DNA of 64,000 bases, taken from positions 496,001 through 560,000 of the forward strand of contig NZ_OBEB01000001.1 in assembly GCF_900215315.1 (NCBI RefSeq). Reading direction: 5' to 3'. Source of the stretch: Arsukibacterium tuosuense. Lineage in GTDB: Bacteria; Pseudomonadota; Gammaproteobacteria; Enterobacterales; Alteromonadaceae. This document shows, piece by piece, positions 19,018-28,293 of the stretch. How positions within the stretch are numbered: the stretch's first letter is position 1; every line of letters starts with the position of its first letter. The notes beneath the pieces were generated by a model. That model made no database searches. It was not told where the DNA came from and saw only the letters and a list, made by a program, of their open reading frames with translations. A program made the position numbers and the translations under genes.

Positions 19018-19701
19018 CTAATCCCGGGCCTGTCGCTGCCGAGCCCTCTCAACCAGCGCTTTAAATAAATGACGTTGGCGCCGGATGAAAATTAAAAACT
19101 CCGGATGCCATTGCACCCCAAGCACAAAATCCCGATCCGGGTCTTCCACTGCCTGGACAATATTGTCCAGATCACGACCAACCACCCGCAGTCCTTTACC
19201 TAATCTGTCTATTGCCTGATTATGTAAGCTGTTTATCCGGGCTTTCGGGGTCTGCAAAATGGTCTGTAATCTGGAATCTGGTTCAGTAAGACATAAAGTT
19301 TTTAATGGCAGCACAGTCCAGCGTTTTGATGTAAGTTGCCGCTGCTCTGTTAATTGCTGAAATAAGCTGCCACCGCGGCTGACGTTTAGTAGTTGCGCAC
19401 CACGACAAATGCCCAATAGCGGCAACGCCTCTGCCTCCGCCTTGTTAATCACTGTCATTTCCAGTTCATCACGCGCCGGGTCATATTTAGGGTGCACTTC
19501 TGATTTGGCAGCATACAGCACGGGATCAACATCATGGCCGCCGGTTATGACTACCCCATCAAATATTTTGGTATCAATCTTATCTGAAGGTCTTATTTGT
19601 AGTGGCTTAGCACCGTACCAGCGTACGGCAACAGCCACCAGCAGCCGGGGCCCGAACGCGCCCCGCTCAGGCCCGGTTATCGCTATTACCGGTTTAGCCA
19701 C
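19018..19701 (-). CDS. Gamma-glutamyl-gamma-aminobutyrate hydrolase-like peptidase C26
   Basis: A 227-residue class I amidotransferase-fold hydrolase of the C26 (PuuD-like) family, which cuts gamma-glutamyl amide or isopeptide bonds. The triad is visible: Cys99 in GICRGAQLLN, His199 and Glu201 in GVQWHPEF. GGHDVDP is the usual oxyanion region. There is no signal peptide, so it acts in the cytosol. Its start overlaps the amidoligase gene by 16 bases, so the two are translationally coupled. In known amidoligase systems such a partner trims or reverses the amide made by the ligase. Confidence 0.9.
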   Translation of the reverse strand: MAKPVIAITGPERGAFGPRLLVAVAVRWYGAKPLQIRPSDKIDTKIFDGVVITGGHDVDPVLYAAKSEVHPKYDPARDELEMTVINKAEAEALPLLGICRGAQLLNVSRGGSLFQQLTEQRQLTSKRWTVLPLKTLCLTEPDSRLQTILQTPKARINSLHNQAIDRLGKGLRVVGRDLDNIVQAVEDPDRDFVLGVQWHPEFLIFIRRQRHLFKALVERARQRQARD

Positions 19702-20684
19702 TGCTGTTCCACCTTTGTTATCCAGGAGGCAGTAGTACTGCTGAGGTTTGTAAGATGGCGCTGGTATGCTGCCATACAGCGCGCCAGGCGTGCAGGATCA
19801 GCTGCAAGTAATTCAACTTCAGCCCAGCCATCCCAGGCATGTTGCAGACTCCAGTCTTTGCGATGGATCTCGCAACTGGGCAGACGGTAATGAAATGTCG
19901 GCCGCGCTTTAATTAACTTATCATCCGTTACCGCTCTGACTCTTTGCTCATCTAAATGCAGAAACAACGGTAAACAATCCAGGGCCCGGTTGCGGCTGGG
20001 GTTAAATTCAAGGTAATCATCTATCAGCTCGCTCAATGCCGGCTGATAATTATCTTCAGTAATTTTTTGCTGATAAGCCTTTGCATAGGGCTCGATATAG
20101 GACGTCAGGCTGCGGACGACATCAATATGCTCGCGCTGGCGTAACCAGTCCTGCAGACAAACAAATGCCTGAATGATCCTCAACAAAATTGTTACTTCAG
20201 CAGACGGGATTTCCGGATTAAGCTGTAATCCAAACGCATAACGTAGCGACTCAGATGAGCCTTTGGCCCCGGCTTTATGCAGCAACGTTATCAGTTCAGT
20301 CACGTCATTTAAGCGGGAAAAAGGCAGTGGTGGACTCACCAGCTCCAGCGGCACTAAAGGTTTGGCTACCGCTGCCAGCAGCGTTTCCAGTGACGCCTGC
20401 AGGTTATCTTTAACTGAATCGGTGTCAATTTTCTGTTCACCCATCTTAGTCAACAGCTGAAAATCCAACTCAATCAGCCAGTCTCCGGCCGGATCACCCG
20501 TCAGGTTGTAGCGATAACGGCTGCTGGCCTTCGTTGTCAGTGCTAAATGCCTCGCTACCAATTGCTGGACATCAGCGAGCTCCAGACCACTGAATTCTAT
20601 TTCAATACCAAAACGTCGTGGTTTATTGGCATAACTGCTTTGCCAGGGTAACGCTTGTAACTGTAACTGACTGGACAAATACAC
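19686..20684 (-). CDS. Amidoligase family protein (putative amidoligase enzyme)
   Basis: A 332-residue protein of the amidoligase family, relatives of glutamine synthetase and gamma-glutamylcysteine ligase that join an amine to a carboxylate using ATP. The N-terminal RRFGIEIEFSG and the later DWLIELDFQL give the paired acidic residues that bind metal-ATP in this fold; LELVSPPLPF and YAFGLQLNPEIP follow in the family order. It is coupled to the C26 peptidase gene downstream. Family knowledge predicts a small dedicated pathway for an amide-linked peptide or a modified protein; the substrates here are unknown. No ATP-grasp gene is adjacent. Confidence 0.85.
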   Translation of the reverse strand: MYLSSQLQLQALPWQSSYANKPRRFGIEIEFSGLELADVQQLVARHLALTTKASSRYRYNLTGDPAGDWLIELDFQLLTKMGEQKIDTDSVKDNLQASLETLLAAVAKPLVPLELVSPPLPFSRLNDVTELITLLHKAGAKGSSESLRYAFGLQLNPEIPSAEVTILLRIIQAFVCLQDWLRQREHIDVVRSLTSYIEPYAKAYQQKITEDNYQPALSELIDDYLEFNPSRNRALDCLPLFLHLDEQRVRAVTDDKLIKARPTFHYRLPSCEIHRKDWSLQHAWDGWAEVELLAADPARLARCMAAYQRHLTNLSSTTASWITKVEQQWLNR

Positions 20685-20810
20685 CTCAGGCTCGACTTTT
20701 TAAACTCAGCCTAAGGTAGCGGCCAGGGCTTGTCAATTAACCGACTTGATGCAGCAATAATCGCCAGTTTAGGTTAAACTTGCGGCGTACTTAGTCAGAA
20801 AGGGATTGTT

Positions 20811-22034
20811 TTGAAAACCATTTTTCATTCAAGCTGGCCGCTATTCCTTGGGGTTGCTATGGTTGGCATGACAACCGGGCTGCAAAATACCCTGTTGTCA
20901 TTACGGGCTGAACTGGAAGGCTTTGCCAGTGTCAGTATCGGCCTGATGCTGGCAGGTTATTTTATTGGTTTTTTACTCGGCTCTATCCGGGCCCCGAAAA
21001 TGATTATGCGGGTGGGCCATATCCGCGCCTTCGCCGCACTGGCAGCAATGGCCTCTATCAGTATCCTGCTGCATGCTATCTGGGTTAATACTTATGCCTG
21101 GTTTTTCTTAAGGCTATTATCAGGCTTTTGCTTTTCAGCCATTTTTGTCATTGCCGAGAGCTGGGTCAACGACAAGGCTGATAATCAGAACCGCGCTACC
21201 CTGCTGTCACTTTATGTCTCGATGTTGTTCGGCGGCATTGGTCTGGGCCAGTTTCTGATTACGGTGGGCGATCCGCGGGATTTCATTCAGTTCACCCTGG
21301 TATCGGTGCTAATCAGTGCTGCAGTTATTCCACTGCTTATTACCAAAACACCGGCGCCGACATTTCAGCAAGCTGAGAAAATGCCGGTGCGCCAATTGCT
21401 GAAAATGGTGCCATTAGGCGTACTCGGCTGTTTTATTCTGCAGTTTGGCTATGCGTCGATGTTTGGTTTCGGCCCGGTTTATTTCTCCCGGTTAGGCTTG
21501 TCCTTGCTGCATATCGCCAGCCTGATGGCGATATTTATTTTCGGCTGCCTTTGTATGCAGTTTCAGTTGGGTAAGTTGTCCGATCGCTTCGATCGCAAAC
21601 TGATTATGACGGTGTGTGGTTTTGGCGCCAGTATCCTGGCGATATGGCTGGCTCAGCTGACCGCCGCCAGTGGCTGGCAGCTTTATCTGGCCTGTTATCT
21701 GTTTGGCGCGCTGTTCCTGCCACTGTACTCAATGGCTATTGCCCATACCAACGACCATCTGGCAAAACGACAAATGGTAGCCGCCAGCAGCGTGTTAATC
21801 CGAGCCAACGGTTTAGGCGCTATCGGTGGCTTGATACTGTCCGGCTTATTACTGGATAAGTTTGGCAGTACGGTATTTTTTTACTTTATAGGCCTGCTAC
21901 CGGCAATTGTTGCGTTAATGGCGTTTTATCATTATTGCTTTCAGCGCCACACCAGCCAGCGGCCACACTCCAATGCTGTCTCACCCACCCAGGTAACCCA
22001 AACCATGATTAATAACGCACTGAATGATGATTAG
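20811..22034 (+). CDS. MFS transporter, YcaD-like
   Basis: A 407-residue inner-membrane carrier with 12 hydrophobic segments. GSIRAPKMIMRVGHIRAF holds the loop 2-3 motif of the major facilitator superfamily, and FVIAESWVND in segment 4-5 is characteristic of the YcaD group. The start is a TTG at 20811 preceded by AGGGA; no closer ATG would keep the first membrane segment. The substrate is unknown. It is divergent from the amidoligase pair across 126 bases, so it could move the product of that pathway, but this is a guess. Confidence 0.88.
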   Translation: MKTIFHSSWPLFLGVAMVGMTTGLQNTLLSLRAELEGFASVSIGLMLAGYFIGFLLGSIRAPKMIMRVGHIRAFAALAAMASISILLHAIWVNTYAWFFLRLLSGFCFSAIFVIAESWVNDKADNQNRATLLSLYVSMLFGGIGLGQFLITVGDPRDFIQFTLVSVLISAAVIPLLITKTPAPTFQQAEKMPVRQLLKMVPLGVLGCFILQFGYASMFGFGPVYFSRLGLSLLHIASLMAIFIFGCLCMQFQLGKLSDRFDRKLIMTVCGFGASILAIWLAQLTAASGWQLYLACYLFGALFLPLYSMAIAHTNDHLAKRQMVAASSVLIRANGLGAIGGLILSGLLLDKFGSTVFFYFIGLLPAIVALMAFYHYCFQRHTSQRPHSNAVSPTQVTQTMINNALNDD

Positions 22035-22126
22035 CACCTTGCTTATTGCAATTTAGCGTCAACCCCGTTAGCGTGATGTTATTCGGGCAGTAGCTAGCAG
22101 TAATTGTCTTGTTAAAAAGAGAAAAA

Positions 22127-25100
22127 ATGTTCAAAAGGATTTTTTGTTTAGTTGTAGTATTGCTGTTAAGCCTCAGCGGCCTGGCATTTGCTGAGGCCAT
22201 CCCAAAATCCGTGTCGCCTGCACCTGTTCAACACATTTTTCGTCTCTCACCAGATAATGATTTAAGTCAGGGCAATGTATTTAAACTGGCACTAGATCAG
22301 CATAACAAACTCTGGCTGGCCAACGAAGATGGCCTCGACAGCTATGATGGCTATCGGGTTAATCCCATTCGCTTTGGTTTACTGGCGGAAACGACTTCAA
22401 TTGAAGATTTCATGTTTGTCCGGCCCGGTGTTATGCACCTGGCGTCTGCCGACCATGGTTTGTTGCAGCTTGATTTGCACGATAACAGCATTACACCATT
22501 GCAACAAATTGAAGAAAGTGTGTCAGATAAATACAGCCAGATGATCTATGTTATCAGGCAAGATAAAGCCGGAAATATGATTTATGCTAACTTCAACACT
22601 GTCTTTCAGCTTCATAACGAGCAACTTGTAAGCGTATTTACCTTACCAAGTGATGATATTTATACCCATTTTATTTGGGACATATTGCAAGTTGGCGACC
22701 ATATTTATATTGCCAGTACTGAGCAACTCTGGCGACTGAATTTAGCCACTGGCAAATACCAACAAATTCATTTTTTAACAGGCAATGTTTCTGCCAAACA
22801 ACGTGAAAATATATCCTTACACCTAAACCAACACTTTCTCTATGTCGGTACAAGAGCGGGTTTGCACAGGATCGCAATAGAAGACCTCGACGTACCTGTT
22901 AATGATGCAGCGTTGAAGGTTGTCAGTGAGAAAGTGATAGCCGATGCAACGTTCTGGTTGATAAAGCCAGCGCCACAAGGCGGCTTAATGTTGGCAAGCA
23001 GTAAAGGCTTACTGCATTTAGCAGATGACTTAACCTTAAATACCTTGTTTCAACCTTCTCAGACCCCTCAGCCACATTATGACGATACCGTCTACGATTT
23101 TGCTCAAGATGAGTATGGTAATTTCTGGCTGGCAATACGGGGTGACGGCGCTTACTACTGGCAACCACGGCAACAACGATTTACCAACATTGGTATTCAA
23201 CAGCAACTTAGTCACCCAATTATATACAGCCTGCTAAGTGACAATGATGTGCTGTGGGCCGGCAGTCAGAATGGTTTAAACCGAATTGAGCTGTCTGACA
23301 ATCAAGTTAGCCGCTATCTGGTTAATGTTGATCCTGATGCTGTCAGTTACAACGCCACCATCAATCATATTTTGCCTGGCAACGAAAAGCGGCTCTGGTT
23401 AATGACAGATGAAAACATCCGGCTATTTAACCGTAAAACGCTGCAGGAAGAATATGTTGAAAGCCCCGAGGTTGCCGCACAATTAGCAGAGCCTCCTTAC
23501 GGCATGGCAGCAGATAGGCGGGGAAATTTATTTTTAAAAAATGACAATGGATTTTTCAGGATCAGTGCGGATGGTGCTGACATACGCCCGTTATCTGTGC
23601 TGGATGAAGCCGCAAAAAAGGTGAGTTACAGCAATATTTACTCCATTGATCCCCAAAACATTAATTCACTTATTATCAGTTTTGATGCTGCAATCTGGCG
23701 TTATAATTTTGAAACAACTCAACTGCAATTACTCTATCAGTTGCCTGAAGGCATGCAACGTGAGTCCAGCTATCTCGAGAGCATGGTCGTACTCGGCGAT
23801 AGTATATGGTTGCTGTTTTATCAACAAGCGCTGGTAGAACTAGACAGCGAGACATTAGCAGTAAAACAGCAAAAATTCCGCGACGATTTACCAGCCTACT
23901 CGCTGTACGCCATGCAGGCCGACCACATGGGATATTTATGGCTGAGCAGCCACCGTGGTTTATGGCGTTACAATATCGAGGCCGATAACTTCAGACAATT
24001 CACTGTCCTCGATGGGTTGGTAGGTAATGAATTCAACGGCATGGTGCACGCGACGCTGCCTGATGGCAAATTAGCATTTGGCTCTATGAAAGGTGTAACC
24101 TTATTTGACCCCGGGCAGTTTATTCACCATCAAAATAAGGTAAGAGAACTTGCCGTAAGTCATCTGAGTCTGATGTCAAGAAAGCTCCCCGACTTGTTGC
24201 AACCGCTTAACACAGCTCATATTGAGCTTGATCACCGGGATTACGGCTTACAGATTTACTTATCTACCTTTAGTTACAAGCAACAAAACCAAACCCGCTA
24301 TCGTTTTGAACTGACCGGACCTTCAGCCATTCCGGCTTTTACCAGTCATCAGCCCACTTTATTACTACCACAGTTAAAAGCAGGCCGGCACTTATTAACC
24401 GTTACAGCATTCGACCCGTTAAAAGAACAATATACTGCACCAGCATATGTTGAAATTGTGGTGAGAGCGGCGCCGTGGCTCAGTAGCCTTGCTAAAAGTC
24501 TCTATTTACTTCTGTTACTGTCCGCTATTGGCTACTGGTTCTACCGCCGCCAGCAACAACGCCAGTTGCTGTTAAATCACAACCAGCAACTGCAGCAATC
24601 TGAACAACGCTTGATGCTGGCTCTTGAAACCGCTGATAGCAATATCTGGCAGTGGCAGGCAGAAGACGATCGCATTTTTCATCAGGCCCGCCTGACGCTG
24701 CTGGGTGCCAACCAACCAGATAACGGCATTCATTTCAGAGAGTATGTTGAGCTGATCCACCCGGACGATCGCAATGATTATCAGCGCAACTGGCTGGAAC
24801 TGTTACAACAGGAAACAGAGCAATTTAACCTGATTTACCGGGTTAAAGATCAGGAGGACAATTGGCTATGGTTTAAAGATGTCGGTAAAGTCACTCAGCC
24901 CGGTATAAGCTGCGCCAAGCAAATTACTGGTATTTATACTAATATCACCGCCCGCAAGTTAACCGAGCAAGCGCTGACACAGCTAACCCACCATGACAGT
25001 CTGACTGGTTTGCCAAACCGCAAAATGTTATTAGCGTTATTAACAGATGCCCTGCAGTCGCAATCCGTTGTTGCACTGTGTTTTATTGACCTTAACCGCT

Positions 25101-26278
25101 TTAAACAGATAAATGATTCTTTCGGCCATGAAAAGGGCGACCAAGTATTACAGGTTATAGCCAGCCGCTTGCAAAATGTAAAACGGCCAACTGATATTCT
25201 GGCCCACCTGGGTAGCGATGAATTTGTACTGGTACTGAGCTTGCAGCAGGTTGAGCAATTGCCCGGATTATTACAACAGGTACTGCAGCAACTGGAAAAA
25301 CCCCTGCCATTAGATAATGAGTTACTTAGTATCAGTTGCAGTATCGGCGTGAGTCGTTATCCGGCCGATAGCAGCAACGCGACAGATCTGTTAAAACAGG
25401 CAGATATTGCCATGTATCATGCTAAAGCCCAGAGCCAGCAGCCTTATTTACTGTATCAGGCCACCATGCAGCAACTGGCATTGCATAATCTGACCCTGGA
25501 GCACCAGTTTAAGCAGGCACTCAACGCTCAGCAGTTACAAAATTACTATCAGCCGGTTGTCAACATCAATACTGCTGAAGTCACCAGTATTGAACTGCTG
25601 TTGCGATGGAACAACAATGGCAAGATGGTGCCGCCAAATCAGTTTATCTTACTGGCTGAACAGCTGGGGCTGATTGACCAGTTAACCTGGCAATCGTTAC
25701 GCCAGGCGTTGTCTGATTTGCAACAGCTCGATGCGGCAGGTCATCAGCTGGCCTTATCAGTAAATTTATCAGCGGTTCAGTTATGCAGTGTTAATTTAGC
25801 CAGCCAACTTCAGGCATTACTGGCCGGAAAACCAGAACTGTTACCGCGGATAAAGCTGGAAATTACCGAAAGTGCCATTATGACCAACCGTAAACTGGCG
25901 ATAGATACCATGCATCAGCTAAAGGATGCTGGTTTCAGCTTGTATCTTGACGACTTTGGCACCGGCCATTCGTCGCTGACTTATCTGCAGGACTTTCCGA
26001 TAGATTTAATAAAAATTGACCGGCGCTTTATCCGCGACTTAGTCCCGACAAAACCTCATGCCATTTTAGATACCATTCTGACCCTGGCAGATAACTTGTC
26101 GCTTGACTGTATTGCCGAAGGGGTCGAAACAATTGACCAGTTAGATTATTTGCAGCAGCGTCATTGCCAGTTAATTCAGGGCTATTTATTTGCCAGACCA
26201 ATGCCTGTTAACCTGCTTCAGCGCTATCTGGATGACGCCGGGCACACTATTGCTGCCATATTGCAGTCTTTGCGCTAA
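22127..26278 (+). CDS. Two-component-type propeller sensor with PAS, GGDEF and EAL domains
   Basis: A 1383-residue inner-membrane protein for cyclic di-GMP control. A signal peptide (about 1-25) leads to a periplasmic sensor of two-component regulator propeller repeats (about 40-640) and a Y_Y_Y-like domain (about 680-760). A membrane segment (YLLLLLSAIGYWFY) is followed by PAS (about 815-930), GGDEF and EAL domains. The GGDEF signature reads GSDEF and the EAL signature reads ELL, while the other phosphodiesterase residues (SVNLS, LEITES, DDFGTG, KIDR, EGVE) are kept. So phosphodiesterase activity is likely and cyclase activity uncertain. I start at ATG 22127; a TTG six codons upstream lacks a site. 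The 3' end overlaps the convergent DUF218 gene by 32 bases. Confidence 0.92.
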   Translation: MFKRIFCLVVVLLLSLSGLAFAEAIPKSVSPAPVQHIFRLSPDNDLSQGNVFKLALDQHNKLWLANEDGLDSYDGYRVNPIRFGLLAETTSIEDFMFVRPGVMHLASADHGLLQLDLHDNSITPLQQIEESVSDKYSQMIYVIRQDKAGNMIYANFNTVFQLHNEQLVSVFTLPSDDIYTHFIWDILQVGDHIYIASTEQLWRLNLATGKYQQIHFLTGNVSAKQRENISLHLNQHFLYVGTRAGLHRIAIEDLDVPVNDAALKVVSEKVIADATFWLIKPAPQGGLMLASSKGLLHLADDLTLNTLFQPSQTPQPHYDDTVYDFAQDEYGNFWLAIRGDGAYYWQPRQQRFTNIGIQQQLSHPIIYSLLSDNDVLWAGSQNGLNRIELSDNQVSRYLVNVDPDAVSYNATINHILPGNEKRLWLMTDENIRLFNRKTLQEEYVESPEVAAQLAEPPYGMAADRRGNLFLKNDNGFFRISADGADIRPLSVLDEAAKKVSYSNIYSIDPQNINSLIISFDAAIWRYNFETTQLQLLYQLPEGMQRESSYLESMVVLGDSIWLLFYQQALVELDSETLAVKQQKFRDDLPAYSLYAMQADHMGYLWLSSHRGLWRYNIEADNFRQFTVLDGLVGNEFNGMVHATLPDGKLAFGSMKGVTLFDPGQFIHHQNKVRELAVSHLSLMSRKLPDLLQPLNTAHIELDHRDYGLQIYLSTFSYKQQNQTRYRFELTGPSAIPAFTSHQPTLLLPQLKAGRHLLTVTAFDPLKEQYTAPAYVEIVVRAAPWLSSLAKSLYLLLLLSAIGYWFYRRQQQRQLLLNHNQQLQQSEQRLMLALETADSNIWQWQAEDDRIFHQARLTLLGANQPDNGIHFREYVELIHPDDRNDYQRNWLELLQQETEQFNLIYRVKDQEDNWLWFKDVGKVTQPGISCAKQITGIYTNITARKLTEQALTQLTHHDSLTGLPNRKMLLALLTDALQSQSVVALCFIDLNRFKQINDSFGHEKGDQVLQVIASRLQNVKRPTDILAHLGSDEFVLVLSLQQVEQLPGLLQQVLQQLEKPLPLDNELLSISCSIGVSRYPADSSNATDLLKQADIAMYHAKAQSQQPYLLYQATMQQLALHNLTLEHQFKQALNAQQLQNYYQPVVNINTAEVTSIELLLRWNNNGKMVPPNQFILLAEQLGLIDQLTWQSLRQALSDLQQLDAAGHQLALSVNLSAVQLCSVNLASQLQALLAGKPELLPRIKLEITESAIMTNRKLAIDTMHQLKDAGFSLYLDDFGTGHSSLTYLQDFPIDLIKIDRRFIRDLVPTKPHAILDTILTLADNLSLDCIAEGVETIDQLDYLQQRHCQLIQGYLFARPMPVNLLQRYLDDAGHTIAAILQSLR

Positions 26279-26945
26279 CGCGCCACACCAGATAGCTGGC
26301 GTATTCGGCGGTGAGTTTACTGTATAAATCATAGTTACTCAGATTCACAGTGAACATACAGTTCCAGCCACAATTAAGTGGCCGGAACGTCTGGCTGCTG
26401 ACGGTGCTTAGTCCGGCATTAAGCTGATGATAATTAATTAACTTAGTTACCCGCCAGCCGTGAAAATCACTGGTAACAAACTGCAAACGTTGTCGTTGAC
26501 TGAGGCGCTGAGTTAAGCTGCTGAATTCCTGATAGGTGTTATCACCTGCGTCAAAGCAATCAATTACCAGCGGCTGTTGCTGCTGGCTTAGCAGATAATC
26601 CTGATAAGGCTGACAGTAGCGGGTGGTAATGATTACCGGCGCGGTCTGTCCGCCCAGGCTTTGCGCCAACCGGTCCAGCCTGGCGCGGCCACAGGCCGGT
26701 AAGGTTTCTGCAGAGCCACCACAGCCCAACACAACATAGGTACTGGCGGTTTGCGGCAAACTACTACCACCAATTTGCGCAGCATAGTGGCCGCGAACCA
26801 TATTCGCAAAGTAAGTATTGCCGGCCAGATAAAAGCCCAGTAATAGCAGCCACAGGCCTTTTTTCCGGTAGAAAATACAGGCCACTAACAAGCCGTACAG
26901 AAAAATATTTTGTGGGTACAAAAAAGGTTCAAGCAGATCTTTCAT
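26247..26945 (-). CDS. DUF218 (YdcF/ElyC-like) membrane protein
   Basis: A 232-residue protein with one or two N-terminal membrane segments and a DUF218 domain outside. YVVLGCGGSAETLPACGRARLDRLAQSL and FVTSDFHGWRVTKLI are the family's core motifs. E. coli ElyC of this family affects undecaprenyl-phosphate-linked envelope assembly. Here the gene ends a polysaccharide operon and overlaps the polymerase-like gene by 17 bases, which supports a similar role. Its own 3' end overlaps the cyclic di-GMP gene tail to tail. The exact reaction is not known. Confidence 0.85.
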   Translation of the reverse strand: MKDLLEPFLYPQNIFLYGLLVACIFYRKKGLWLLLLGFYLAGNTYFANMVRGHYAAQIGGSSLPQTASTYVVLGCGGSAETLPACGRARLDRLAQSLGGQTAPVIITTRYCQPYQDYLLSQQQQPLVIDCFDAGDNTYQEFSSLTQRLSQRQRLQFVTSDFHGWRVTKLINYHQLNAGLSTVSSQTFRPLNCGWNCMFTVNLSNYDLYSKLTAEYASYLVWRVSAKTAIWQQ

Positions 26946-28293
26946 CAGGCCCCCGTGCCACTGCTGGTTTGCCGCCTGTTACTGACGTTGCTAAACGTGC
27001 GTTGTATACAGCCGCATTAACTAACGCCCAGGGTAACCAGAGCATGCCCGATGTCACAACATGTCCTGCCAGCATGGCTACCCCCAGCAATACTATATTA
27101 ATAAACAACACGGTCGCGGCCAGCGGGTGCACGGCTAATTGCGCAACGCTGCTGTAAAAGAACCGGCCAAATGTCAGGCTGAATATCAGCCCGCCCGCCA
27201 GGCCATAAAACATCAGTAAATCGAACAGGTCAATTTCAATAAAGTATTTTTTCAGCAACACACTGACCCCGGCTACCCCTACCCCGAACAGCCGGTGGAG
27301 CAGCTCATAGTGCTGTTCAGTCTGCTGCCAGACAACGGTTAAATATAAGTCGCGCGATGACAGTAAAATCCCCAGCACACCGCGTTGCTGATAGGCATAG
27401 GCCAGCTTATCGTATAAACCCGCAGCCCGTAACAGCGGTTCAGCGTACCAGATAACCAGCAGCAGTGTGATCAGCGCCAGCAGCAGGCAAACTAACAATT
27501 GTCGGTAGTATTGCCGGTAAAAACCCGGCTTCGCCGCCAATAACGGGATGCAGACTACCAGCAGCAGGCTACCCAGCAGCCCGGTTTTGGTCAGCAGCAA
27601 CATTGCACTAGCCAGGGTTAACAGGCTAATCATCATATAGCGGGCTTTGTGTGTTGGCCAGCTGCGCCACAATAACCAGCCACTGACCACCAGTAACACC
27701 ACAGCCAGTTCGTTCGTTGAATAGAAAAAACCTTTTAACCCTAAAAATGGCTGAGCAACATTGTCCATGGGCTGATAAGCCGTATAACCCAATCCCGCCA
27801 ACCCCAACGCCAGGTTAAGCAAAATGACACCGTAGCTAAGCAACATCAACCGGTCGGTCATCACCACAAAGGCATCGGGGTAACGCCGGCAAAACTGCCG
27901 GAAAAAACCAAAGGCCAGCAGTGGCGCCAATGCTTTAACCAGCAATGGCAATTCCGAGGCAATAAAATGACCTGCTCCGCGGCTGCTCAGTGCCGGGATA
28001 GTCAGATAGCTGTACGCTGGTCCAGCCAGCGCTAACAGCAGCAAGCCAGATATCAGCAGCAGACTTATACAACGCCAGAGGATTAATTGCCAGATCAGCA
28101 GACTTAACAACAATGCTTTAAAGAGTAAAGACCAGGGCAATGCCAGGGGAGTCTGTTGCAGAGCGCCGCTGATACTGTCGATCAGCAAAAACCATGGTGC
28201 CAGATAAAACAGCAACAAAGCAGGCCAGCTGACAGAAGTCAGCCTGGGTACAAGACCAGCGGAAATTGAGTTCGGTAATAGCGCTGACAACAT
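26929..28293 (-). CDS. O-antigen ligase/polymerase-like membrane protein (Wzy-like)
   Basis: A 454-residue inner-membrane protein with about 11 to 12 hydrophobic segments and a large periplasmic loop between about residues 300 and 360, the layout of Wzy polymerases and WaaL ligases. FYSTNELAVVLLVVSGWLL and LFGVGVAGVSVLLKKYFIEIDLFDLLMFYGL resemble the family's short motifs. Its ATG overlaps the stop of the GT2 gene by one base (TAATG). In this locus, which has a WecA-type initiator and a Wzx flippase, polymerase is the more likely role than ligase, but sequence alone does not decide it. Confidence 0.78.
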   Translation of the reverse strand: MLSALLPNSISAGLVPRLTSVSWPALLLFYLAPWFLLIDSISGALQQTPLALPWSLLFKALLLSLLIWQLILWRCISLLLISGLLLLALAGPAYSYLTIPALSSRGAGHFIASELPLLVKALAPLLAFGFFRQFCRRYPDAFVVMTDRLMLLSYGVILLNLALGLAGLGYTAYQPMDNVAQPFLGLKGFFYSTNELAVVLLVVSGWLLWRSWPTHKARYMMISLLTLASAMLLLTKTGLLGSLLLVVCIPLLAAKPGFYRQYYRQLLVCLLLALITLLLVIWYAEPLLRAAGLYDKLAYAYQQRGVLGILLSSRDLYLTVVWQQTEQHYELLHRLFGVGVAGVSVLLKKYFIEIDLFDLLMFYGLAGGLIFSLTFGRFFYSSVAQLAVHPLAATVLFINIVLLGVAMLAGHVVTSGMLWLPWALVNAAVYNARLATSVTGGKPAVARGPDERSA

